Assembly: GCA_900315105.1 (NCBI GenBank)
Contig: OMXX01000180.1
Coordinates: 1 to 5,051 of the forward strand
Source: an uncultured Prevotellaceae bacterium
GTDB taxonomy: Bacteria; Bacteroidota; Bacteroidia; Bacteroidales; Bacteroidaceae
Reading direction: 5' to 3'
DNA length: 5,051 nucleotides
Position 1 is the first letter of the stretch; each line of letters begins with the position of its first letter. This document shows, one piece after another, positions 1 through 4,583 of the stretch. Both the position numbers and the translations under genes were made by a program. The notes under the pieces are model-generated. The model saw nothing but the letters and a program-made list of their open reading frames with translations. It searched no databases and was not told the DNA's origin.

Positions 1-396
1 CAAGGTGTTGAGCAACTTGATGCCATAGTCAGGATCCTCGGCAAAGCGAGCCAATGCATCATCCGTGAGATATGCCCCATTGCGACGGATGGAAGGAAGT
101 ACCTCTGATGTCACCCAGCGCTTGAACTCCTTCGCCTGTGGAAGTTTTGAAGAAAGGATGAGAGAGTAAAGACCTGATTCGTTGATGAACATCGTCTTGC
201 TCTTGTAGTTAGAACCACTGTGTTGAATCAACACACTGGTTTTGTCATCTTCATCGACATGATCAAACACCGCACGATGTGGAGACACATACCCAAGCAC
301 ACTTGCCACATCCTTACCCACGAACCAAGGTTCATCGTTTATTACCATTGTCCTCACTTCACCGAAGCGGTCATTTTTGAAAACCTGTATTTCCAT
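1..396 (-). CDS. BRO-N domain protein (phage antirepressor type), C-terminus outside window
   Basis: The visible 132 residues start at an ATG read on the minus strand (394-396) and stay open to the left edge, so the C-terminal part is missing. Residues 1-110 match the BRO-N fold: a short N-terminal strand (MEIQVFKND), the core PWFVGKDVASVLGY at about 23-36, and the C-terminal block INESGLYSLILSS followed by AKEFKRWVTSEVLPSIRRNG at about 71-107. BRO-N proteins are DNA-binding proteins of phages, prophages and large DNA viruses; in phages they often act as antirepressors, with a variable second domain such as KilA-C. That second domain cannot be seen here. The gene is separated from the operon to its right by two hairpins and has a possible promoter of its own. 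Family assignment is firm; the antirepressor role is inferred from the family. It is the only clear phage-type gene in the window. Confidence 0.9.
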   Translation of the reverse strand, partial: MEIQVFKNDRFGEVRTMVINDEPWFVGKDVASVLGYVSPHRAVFDHVDEDDKTSVLIQHSGSNYKSKTMFINESGLYSLILSSKLPQAKEFKRWVTSEVLPSIRRNGAYLTDDALARFAEDPDYGIKLLNTL

Positions 397-399
397 ACT

Positions 400-433
400 C
401 AATTATTAATTTTCAATTATTAATTATTAATTA
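400..433. repeat. AT-only direct repeats just upstream of the BRO-N start codon
   Basis: CAATTATTAATT occurs at 400-411 and again at 414-425, and ATTAATTA continues to 433. The tract ends three bases before the ATG of the BRO-N gene on the minus strand, where a ribosome binding site would normally lie. Unstructured AT-rich leaders are common ahead of Bacteroidetes genes and can replace a Shine-Dalgarno site. A simple repeat here could also change length by slippage. Confidence 0.7.
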
Positions 434-463
434 GCGAATGCTCTTCCGCTTGGGCCCATAAAC

Positions 464-505
464 GAAAAGCACCCGCAACCAGATTTATCATCCGATTGCG
501 AGTGC
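464..505 (-). terminator. Terminator-like hairpin upstream of the BRO-N gene
   Basis: On the minus strand, GCACTCGCAA (505-496) can pair with TTGCGGGTGC (478-469). All ten pairs form if one U-G wobble is allowed, with a 17-base loop, and TTTTCGTTT follows. This is the form of an intrinsic terminator and would stop read-through from the operon at 589-1243. The first five bases of the stem follow directly after a -7 promoter element, so a transcript starting from that promoter would contain only part of the left arm. Confidence 0.5.
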
Positions 506-512
506 AAAGTTA
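505..512 (-). promoter_or_regulatory. Possible -7 promoter element for the BRO-N gene
   Basis: On the minus strand this reads TAACTTTG, a perfect match to the Bacteroidetes TAnnTTTG element, about 108 bases before the start codon. No good -33 TTTG lies 19-21 bases upstream; that position falls inside the first of two palindromes. The nearest TTTG is only 14 bases away. The promoter may be weak or regulator-dependent. Confidence 0.45.
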
Positions 513-529
513 CTCCTTTCCCCACACAA

Positions 530-571
530 AAACTGCCTATAGGCAGTAATGCTACTGCATATAGGCAGTTT
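530..571. promoter_or_regulatory. Two tandem 16-bp palindromes that also form one long hairpin
   Basis: ACTGCCTATAGGCAGT at 532-547 is a perfect palindrome. A second copy, ACTGCATATAGGCAGT at 554-569, differs by one base. Their starts are 22 bases apart, about two helical turns, as expected for a dimeric regulator binding side by side. The two copies also pair with each other: 530-548 against 553-571 gives a 19-base stem with one mismatch and the loop ATGC. Read on the minus strand the stem runs into TTTTTGTG, 17 bases after the stop codon of the gene at 589-954. It could therefore be that operon's terminator, an operator for the BRO-N promoter, or both. Confidence 0.65.
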
Positions 572-588
572 ATCTTCCTCTTTCTCAA

Positions 589-954
589 CTACTTGCCAAT
601 CTTGCCCACAAGCTCTATGAACTTGGCAAACTTCTTCTGGCACAAAGCCCTTTGATAATATGAAGCCAACTGATTAATACTCCAAAGCTCCTCAAAGGGT
701 TTCCAACGATTCTCCTGCCAAAGTTTCTGTGATATGCACGAAGCGATATACGCCGCCTCCGCATTGCTTATTCCCTTGGGCTGCAAATCCTCGCCAAGCA
801 ACCCAGCCTCCACATACGCCTGCATCGCCATTGCTATCTCCTCCGTCGTGTCGCCCTTGGCATCCTTCCTCACGCCCTCGCCCGAGATGATCACGTCGCC
901 GCATTCCATCTTCTCCGCAATAACGCCGTTGTTATTGTTCACCGTCACCTGCAT
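589..954 (-). CDS. Small protein of unknown function with N-terminal Asn-rich motif
   Basis: This 121-residue protein is not one I recognise. Residues 2-23 (QVTVNNNNGVIAEKMECGD...) resemble the C-terminal motif of the upstream gene product: both have V-x-[IV]-x-x-N-N-G followed by hydrophobic residues, and a Val 11 residues after the Gly. A polar linker containing TTEEIAMAMQAYVEAGLL (about 36-53) leads to a helical C-terminal half. That half is rich in Trp and aromatic residues: LWQENRWKPFEELWSINQLA at about 78-97, then a Lys-rich helix to the end. There is no signal peptide or membrane segment, so it is probably cytoplasmic. The start codon lies inside the upstream gene (23-base overlap), which implies one mRNA and translational coupling. 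The shared motif suggests the two proteins may assemble together; this is inference. Confidence 0.75.
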   Translation of the reverse strand: MQVTVNNNNGVIAEKMECGDVIISGEGVRKDAKGDTTEEIAMAMQAYVEAGLLGEDLQPKGISNAEAAYIASCISQKLWQENRWKPFEELWSINQLASYYQRALCQKKFAKFIELVGKIGK

Positions 955-1243
955 CCTTGCCTTCTTCCTTTGTCACGCCCACATTGCGCGCGTTCACCTC
1001 ATCGCCCACAATGCCGTTGTTCTGATGAATATTAACCGTAGAACCCTTGGCAATCAGCATCTTCTCCAGTTCCTCAACCCTTGCCTCAAGTTCCGAGATC
1101 CTCACATCCTTCTTCGCGCTCTCTTCCTCAAGAGCGGCAACCCTCTCCTTGGTGTGCTCAAGCTCCACCTTGTAGGTCGTGCCCTCTTTGGTGAGACGCT
1201 CCACCGTTTCCACCAGAAACTGGATTGTCCCTAAGTCTTCCAT
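932..1243 (-). CDS. Small coiled-coil protein of unknown function with C-terminal Asn-rich motif
   Basis: This 103-residue protein is the first gene of a two-gene operon. Residues 10-63 form an almost unbroken coiled coil: a/d positions at 10, 14, 17, 21, 24, 28, 31, 35, 38, 42, 45, 49, 52, 56, 59 and 63 are mostly Leu, Val or Ile, and Glu, Lys and Arg fill the other positions. After Gly67 comes a short motif, TVNIHQNNGIVGDEVNARNV (69-88), then a charged tail. The motif looks like a beta or loop segment and reappears at the start of the downstream protein. There is no signal sequence. A good promoter lies about 110 bases upstream, which supports this start. Oligomerisation through the coiled coil is a safe inference; the function is unknown. 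Confidence 0.75.
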   Translation of the reverse strand: MEDLGTIQFLVETVERLTKEGTTYKVELEHTKERVAALEEESAKKDVRISELEARVEELEKMLIAKGSTVNIHQNNGIVGDEVNARNVGVTKEEGKDAGDGEQ

Positions 1244-1350
1244 CTGTGTCGTTTTAATAAATTTAGGTTGTTTTTACATCAAAAAATACTCACTTTTTGC
1301 TAACTTCCACAACATCAGTCACATCAATGAAAGACGATGGGAATAGCATA

Positions 1351-1382
1351 CAAAGTTACTTATTTCTCTCCGATTCTCCAAA
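1351..1382 (-). promoter_or_regulatory. Promoter of the small-protein operon
   Basis: Read on the minus strand, TTTG (1382-1379) is followed by exactly 20 bases and then TAACTTTG (1358-1351). This matches the Bacteroidetes primary sigma consensus (TTTG, 19-21 bases, TAnnTTTG). Transcription would start a few bases later, giving a leader of about 100 bases before the ATG at 1243. Confidence 0.85.
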
Positions 1383-1388
1383 TAAATT

Positions 1389-1416
1389 CTCCGAAATTTT
1401 CAAAGAATTTTTCGAG
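1389..1416 (-). terminator. Weak hairpin downstream of the deiminase gene
   Basis: CGAAA (1392-1396) and TTTCG (1410-1414) can pair, with an inner TTC/GAA pair after a small internal loop. It is AT-rich and has no clean T-run on the minus strand, so it is at best a weak terminator between the deiminase gene and the next promoter. No better candidate is visible between 1244 and 1450. Confidence 0.2.
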
Positions 1417-1450
1417 ATGGGAAGGTGAATTTTGTTCGGAAAACTTGATT

Positions 1451-2296
1451 TTATGTATTTTCTATATACTCCCATGTTACACAATGCAGAGCACCACCTT
1501 CTTTTATCAGAGGTTTTGCATAAATGGGTATAATCTCCAAATCAGGGAATAGATTCTCAAAAGTTTTCAAAGCAGCAATATCGTTCTCGCTATCTATATT
1601 TTCAGAAAGACATGGAAGTAATATGCCATTGCCCACTCTTAGGAAATTCAGATAGCACCATGAATCCTTATCTTCTTTACAATCTAAATCGAGTAACACA
1701 ACATCGAATTTAGCTTCAAGAATCTTTAAGAGTCTTTTATGAAAAGCCTTGGCACTATTTTTCCAACATCCATTCAAGAGGATTTTACCTTCATCCAAAG
1801 GTGCAACCATGCCATCTGAATGTCCGCAAAACTCTTTCATGTCCCAGGGTAATAATATGATTTCTTCTGCACACAATGAATCTTTTAGATGCTGCAAAAG
1901 TTCAATATTAGTCCATTGGGGATTTTCGCTGAAAATCTTATCTGTCATAATAACCTTATTGCCACATCGTACATAGTTTCCTCCATCAAATATGATATTC
2001 ATATTAGTTGGAGTGAATAGATGCAGCCCCTCACATGCTTCATCCTGATTGGTTATTGTTTTCTGGTACGTTTTGTATTCGACTAAATAATCTGGATAAT
2101 ATTTGAATTTGGAATAAGTACCATCGTCAGAAATCATTATTGGCATATAATCCCTACACCAATAATTATTCGTGTTTTTTAATTCCAGATGTTTCACATG
2201 CAAACTATCAAGTGCTGCAAAAATAGCTTCGGCCACACATGCAGTTTTAGCCGTTGTCCTTAGACGTTCAGATGTGCAAATGATGATATCTTTCAT
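1451..2296 (-). CDS. Agmatine/peptidylarginine deiminase family protein (short form)
   Basis: This 281-residue protein belongs to the guanidino-group-modifying superfamily, which hydrolyses a guanidinium group (agmatine, or arginine in peptides) through a covalent Cys intermediate. The motifs appear in the family order: NYWCRDYMPI at 44-53 with Asp49, FDGGNYVRCG at 103-112, GHSDGMV at 158-164 with His159 and Asp161, and GGALHCVTWE at 267-276 with Cys272 as the expected nucleophile. All key residues are present, so the enzyme is probably active. It is shorter than typical agmatine deiminases (roughly 340-370 residues); the protein starts only about 45 residues before the first catalytic motif. 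There is no signal peptide, which argues for a cytoplasmic enzyme and against a secreted PPAD-like role. No other polyamine genes are visible nearby, so the substrate is open. It has its own promoter and follows the terminator of the nuclease gene. Confidence 0.88.
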   Translation of the reverse strand: MKDIIICTSERLRTTAKTACVAEAIFAALDSLHVKHLELKNTNNYWCRDYMPIMISDDGTYSKFKYYPDYLVEYKTYQKTITNQDEACEGLHLFTPTNMNIIFDGGNYVRCGNKVIMTDKIFSENPQWTNIELLQHLKDSLCAEEIILLPWDMKEFCGHSDGMVAPLDEGKILLNGCWKNSAKAFHKRLLKILEAKFDVVLLDLDCKEDKDSWCYLNFLRVGNGILLPCLSENIDSENDIAALKTFENLFPDLEIIPIYAKPLIKEGGALHCVTWEYIENT

Positions 2297-2384
2297 AAAA
2301 TTAAATGCTTGCTAAATTACTGTATTATGGAGTTAAACATTAAGTCTGATTTTCAGGCTATGGAAACAACTGTAATTACGATTG

Positions 2385-2416
2385 CAAAAGTACACATTTT
2401 TCTTGAAACTCCCAAA
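2385..2416 (-). promoter_or_regulatory. Promoter of the deiminase gene
   Basis: On the minus strand, TTTG (2416-2413) is followed by exactly 20 bases and TACTTTTG (2392-2385). The leader to the ATG at 2296 is about 85 bases. The surrounding 55 bases resemble those around the nuclease promoter. Confidence 0.85.
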
Positions 2417-2451
2417 TGTTTCCCCTTAGTTTTTTCCGTCAATCCTTGTTT

Positions 2452-2495
2452 TCTTAAAAACAAAAACCACCAAGCATTTTCATCGCCTGATGGTT
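2452..2495 (-). terminator. Intrinsic terminator of the nuclease gene
   Basis: On the minus strand, AACCATCAGGC (2495-2485) pairs with GCTTGGTGGTT (2475-2465) at all 11 positions, counting two wobble pairs, with a 9-base loop. TTTTGTTTTT follows directly (2464-2455, overlapping the last stem bases). It starts 8 bases after the nuclease stop codon, which makes the nuclease gene a separate transcription unit. Confidence 0.85.
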
Positions 2496-2503
2496 TATTC
2501 TTG

Positions 2504-3667
2504 CTATTTGCCTAACTCCTTGTTTTCCTTCCTCAGAAATTCTGTCATTCGTTCCTTGGACGGAATCTGCAACTCGTATTTGGAGATAAACACATCCTCG
2601 TCAATATCCATCAACGTGTATTCTGCCATCTCCTGCCCAACCTCGGTACACATCAGTATGCCTATTGGTGGATTGTCGTCGGACTGCATGATATTCTTCT
2701 GAAAATAAGCCAGATACATACGCAACTGAGCGGTATCGGTATAGTCGAGTCGGCGTGCCTTTAGCTCGATAATGACATGGCGTTTCAGTATGCGATGGTA
2801 GAACACAAGATCTGCCTTGAAATACCTGTCGTCAATGAGCATCTTCTTTTGGCGTTCCTCAAAGCAGAAGCCCATGCCAAGCTCCAGAATGAAATCCTGA
2901 AGATTATCAATTAGTGCTTGCTCAAGGTCGGTTTCCTCTACCACATTCTTGGCTGGCAAACCGAGAAATTCAAACACGAAAGGCGACTTGATGTCAAGCG
3001 ACAGTTCATTCTTTTCTGCCTTTGAATCAACCAATTGCGCCAACTGCTCAGGCTTCTGACTCCATCCGCTACGCTCATAATAGTTGCTATCTATCTGACG
3101 TTGCAACTCACGCACGCTCCATGTTCCACGAATCGCCATCGTTTCATAAAAAGCACGCTTGAGCGGGTCTTTGATTGGGAGGATGGCTGAAAGGTGAGTG
3201 AAAGAGAGCTTGTTAAAAAGATTTTCGGGCGAAACCTGTACTGTAGAAGGTAAGACATCAACAGATTGTGCAATCACTGATTGCCCAATTGTATTCTCCT
3301 CTTTGTCAACGAGTTGTAATTGCGCAATCGGTGATTGCACAATTGAAAAAGTGCTATTAAGATATTTGCTAATTTGCTTGGCAAGATGCGGATAAGTTAA
3401 GTAAAATTGTCTGTATAACTGCAAACTTCTTTTGCTTAATGTTTTATTCCCACGAAAGCGTTTTGCAAGTTCATCTATCAGCCGCTCTCCATACTTCGCC
3501 CTGTCCTCGCCCTTCTGTTCATACTCCACGATATAGCATCCTACAAGCCACGCTTTTGCTGTGACATGACGGTTTATAACGAGACGTGCATTATTCTGAA
3601 GAACGTGTTGCGTCTCTTCAATTCTATTGACAAGAATATCAAAATTAACCTCATTCATATTTGCCAT
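2504..3667 (-). CDS. DUF1016/YhcG-type PD-(D/E)XK nuclease domain protein
   Basis: With the start at 3667 the protein has 387 residues. The N-terminal half is the helical DUF1016 N domain: NEVNFDILVNRIEETQHVLQ, then a GCYIVEYEQKGEDRAKYGER stretch, KRFRGNKTLSKRSLQLYRQFYLTYP, and later PLKRAFYETMAIRGTWSVRE. The C-terminal domain carries the nuclease signature: Asp286 in FKADLVFYH and Glu301/Lys303 in VIIELKARRL, followed by LRMYLAYFQ and PPIGILMCTE. The reading frame is open for 62 more codons to 3853, but the promoter at 3716-3747 lies inside that stretch, and family members start with an MNE(I/V)NFD-like sequence. The true start is therefore 3667 or 3658. YhcG-type proteins occur often in accessory DNA and near restriction systems; their target is not established. 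No methyltransferase or partner is visible here. The linker between the domains contains two repeated hairpin sequences. Confidence 0.9.
   Translation of the reverse strand: MANMNEVNFDILVNRIEETQHVLQNNARLVINRHVTAKAWLVGCYIVEYEQKGEDRAKYGERLIDELAKRFRGNKTLSKRSLQLYRQFYLTYPHLAKQISKYLNSTFSIVQSPIAQLQLVDKEENTIGQSVIAQSVDVLPSTVQVSPENLFNKLSFTHLSAILPIKDPLKRAFYETMAIRGTWSVRELQRQIDSNYYERSGWSQKPEQLAQLVDSKAEKNELSLDIKSPFVFEFLGLPAKNVVEETDLEQALIDNLQDFILELGMGFCFEERQKKMLIDDRYFKADLVFYHRILKRHVIIELKARRLDYTDTAQLRMYLAYFQKNIMQSDDNPPIGILMCTEVGQEMAEYTLMDIDEDVFISKYELQIPSKERMTEFLRKENKELGK
3266..3345. repeat. Two palindromic direct repeats inside the nuclease linker
   Basis: GCAATCACTGATTGC at 3270-3284 and GCAATCGGTGATTGC at 3324-3338 are followed in both cases by an almost identical seven-base tail (CCAATTG and ACAATTG). 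The 22-base units differ at only three positions and start 54 bases apart, a multiple of three. Each unit is itself an inverted repeat. They encode the linker segments around IVQSPIAQL and IGQSVIAQS, between the DUF1016 N domain's first part and the rest. Confidence 0.7.
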
Positions 3668-3715
3668 TCTTAGCGTGGTTACATTATAGTGCACAAATCT
3701 GCGATTCGTTGAGTG

Positions 3716-3747
3716 CAAAAGTACACAAAAATCTTGAAACCGCCAAA
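3716..3747 (-). promoter_or_regulatory. Promoter of the nuclease gene
   Basis: On the minus strand, TTTG (3747-3744) is followed by exactly 20 bases and TACTTTTG (3723-3716). Transcription should begin near 3710, leaving a leader of about 45 bases to the ATG at 3667. This position decides the start codon against the longer open frame. Confidence 0.85.
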
Positions 3748-3920
3748 CATCCTCCCTTAGTTTTTTGCCTTGAAACTGTGAAAAATGCAGGTAAAATCTA
3801 TCCTTTTCAAAGGATTTTGGCGAAATATCAGGGGAAAAGGGACTAAACGCCATCTTTACAAAATATCACAAAAATGAATTATGTTAGATTCACCCCCTAA
3901 CAGAAGACTCAGAATGGGTT

Positions 3921-4075
3921 TCTAACATATAACTGTTAGATTGGATAGGGAGAGTAGGACACACACTTCCTAACCTCAAAATAATAATATAATATATTAA
4001 TATATTATATTATTATTTTGGCCATATAAGACACACATACCCCCTCCCTTATGAATCTAACGGTTATATGTTAGA
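3921..4075. repeat. 155-bp concentric inverted repeat
   Basis: The 22-base arms at 3921-3942 and 4054-4075 are inverted copies with one mismatch; the core of the left arm is CTAACATATAACTGTTAG. Their centre (3998) coincides with that of the 44-bp palindrome inside them (3998.5). Between arms and palindrome the symmetry decays, and GACACACA occurs there in direct orientation on both sides (3958-3965 and 4030-4037). Confidence 0.75.
3977..4020. repeat. 44-bp perfect AT-rich palindrome
   Basis: The left half (3977-3998, beginning CAAAATAATAATATAA) is the exact reverse complement of the right half (3999-4020, ending TTATATTATTATTTTG). There is no loop, so it could extrude as a cruciform in DNA or form a long hairpin in RNA. 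Neither strand has a T-run directly after it as expected for a terminator of a flanking gene. Confidence 0.9.
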
Positions 4076-4182
4076 TTGAACTCTTTTTTAATATACCCTC
4101 CGAAAATTTCTCTCTGTGTATCAATAAGTTACGGGCATAGAATGCAGATTTTTCGAATCTAACATGTATTTTTCCGTAGTTA

Positions 4183-4215
4183 GTTGGGACATCTGCGAAA
4201 AATGTTGTAATTTTG
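4183..4215 (+). promoter_or_regulatory. Plus-strand promoter for the DUF6266-like gene
   Basis: TAATTTTG at 4208-4215 matches TAnnTTTG, and GTTG at 4183-4186 stands 21 bases upstream as an imperfect -33. It is the only good plus-strand match before the gene at 4641, so the transcript would carry a leader of about 420 bases. A GTTAG copy (4179-4183) abuts the -33. Confidence 0.6.
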
Positions 4216-4237
4216 CACTTGGAAATCAGAAGAACAA

Positions 4238-4265
4238 CGGCCTCTCCCCCGTAGGGAGGGAGCCG
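4238..4265 (+). other. GC-rich hairpin in the leader
   Basis: CGGCCTCTCCC (4238-4248) pairs with GGGAGGG and GCCG (4254-4265), with one bulged A, one wobble pair and the loop CCGTA. No T-run follows on either strand, so it is not a terminator. The sequence CTCCCCCGTAGGGAGGG resembles the hairpin at 4354-4372. Confidence 0.65.
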
Positions 4266-4293
4266 GAAGGCAAACGGCAAATCCGCTCTAACA

Positions 4294-4320
4294 CCGTTGT
4301 AAAGCCGTTGTAAATCCGTT
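4294..4320. repeat. Short tandem repeat, unit CCGTTGTAAAN
   Basis: Two 11-base units (4294-4304 and 4305-4315) differ only at the last base and are followed by a partial third, CCGTT. The role is unknown. Confidence 0.6.
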
Positions 4321-4387
4321 TCCTATATCGGAGATATAAAGGCCCCCCTCCAACTCCCCCGAGGGGGAGGGATTGAAAGAACACAAA

Positions 4388-4401
4388 AGGCTTTCGAGCC
4401 T
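4388..4401 (+). other. Small TTCG tetraloop hairpin
   Basis: AGGCT (4388-4392) and AGCCT (4397-4401) form a perfect 5-bp stem around TTCG, a favoured RNA tetraloop sequence, although the closing pair is U-A rather than C-G. Confidence 0.5.
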
Positions 4402-4459
4402 ACGATTTATATGTTTCACTTCATTATTAACTTGCTGTCGCCTTCTAAAAAAACAGAAC

Positions 4460-4523
4460 AAAACCAATAAAAACATATAAAAACAAATGTTTTATCTTGT
4501 TTTCTTTTGTTTTAATTGGTTTT
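4460..4523. repeat. AT-rich imperfect inverted repeat
   Basis: The 27-base arms (4460-4486 and 4497-4523), with ends AAAACCAAT and ATTGGTTTT, pair imperfectly around a short loop that includes AAATGTTTTA. The centre (4491.5) nearly coincides with that of the outer 4342-4636 inverted repeat (4489). Confidence 0.55.
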
Positions 4524-4560
4524 TCTAAATGGCGTAAGCAACTCATTATTAACACTTAAA

Positions 4561-4583
4561 AACCGCACTACCCCTTGGCGGTT
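4561..4583 (+). other. Leader hairpin AACCGC/GCGGTT
   Basis: AACCGC (4561-4566) and GCGGTT (4578-4583) form a 6-bp stem with an 11-base loop. No T-run follows, so it is part of the leader structure rather than a terminator. Confidence 0.45.

Larger units (their letters stand above)
3748..4182. other. Non-coding region between divergent promoters
   Basis: I find no credible gene here. The few short open frames lack family resemblance, and one (from 4280 leftwards on the minus strand) runs through the promoter and repeat sites. The stretch lies between the minus-strand nuclease promoter and the plus-strand promoter at 4183-4215. It contains the palindromes and CTAAC/GTTAG sites listed separately. 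Because the flanking genes diverge, a terminator is not needed, which favours a regulatory or structural role. Confidence 0.6.
3881..4183. promoter_or_regulatory. Cluster of CTAAC/GTTAG sites, many within ATCTAACAT
   Basis: CTAAC or its complement GTTAG occurs at 3883, 3897, 3922, 3935, 3970, 4057, 4070, 4159 and 4179 (first base of each), far above chance for about 300 bases. Two pairs, 3922/3935 and 4057/4070, are inverted with the same 8-base spacing. Several copies share the longer core TCTAACAT. The last copy touches the -33 region of the plus-strand promoter. This looks like a binding-site array for a regulator or replication protein, which is inference. Confidence 0.55.

Noticed and set aside
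220..423. Plus-strand 67-residue open frame
   Set aside because: It lies antisense to the BRO-N gene, has no protein-like features, and ends in the AT repeat tract.
430..457. tRNA-like fragment on the minus strand (AAGCGGAAGAGCATTCGC)
   Set aside because: It resembles a D-arm, but no acceptor stem, anticodon arm or T-arm can be found around it.
734..1234. Plus-strand 166-residue open frame
   Set aside because: It is antisense to the two overlapping small genes. Those have a consensus promoter and a clear coiled coil, while this frame only mirrors their composition.
1290..1349. 19-residue leader peptide (MLFPSSFIDVTDVVEVSKK) ahead of the small-protein operon
   Set aside because: Its ATG begins only one base after the -7 element, probably upstream of the transcript start, so it is unlikely to be translated.
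1451..3667. Deiminase plus nuclease as one defence operon
   Set aside because: A strong terminator and a separate promoter divide the two genes, and I know of no such pairing.
3881..4183. CRISPR array
   Set aside because: The repeated words are only 5-9 bases, occur in both orientations and are irregularly spaced, and no cas gene is visible.
4071..4280. Minus-strand 69-residue open frame
   Set aside because: It crosses the plus-strand promoter and the repeat arm at 4054-4075, and the protein has no family resemblance.
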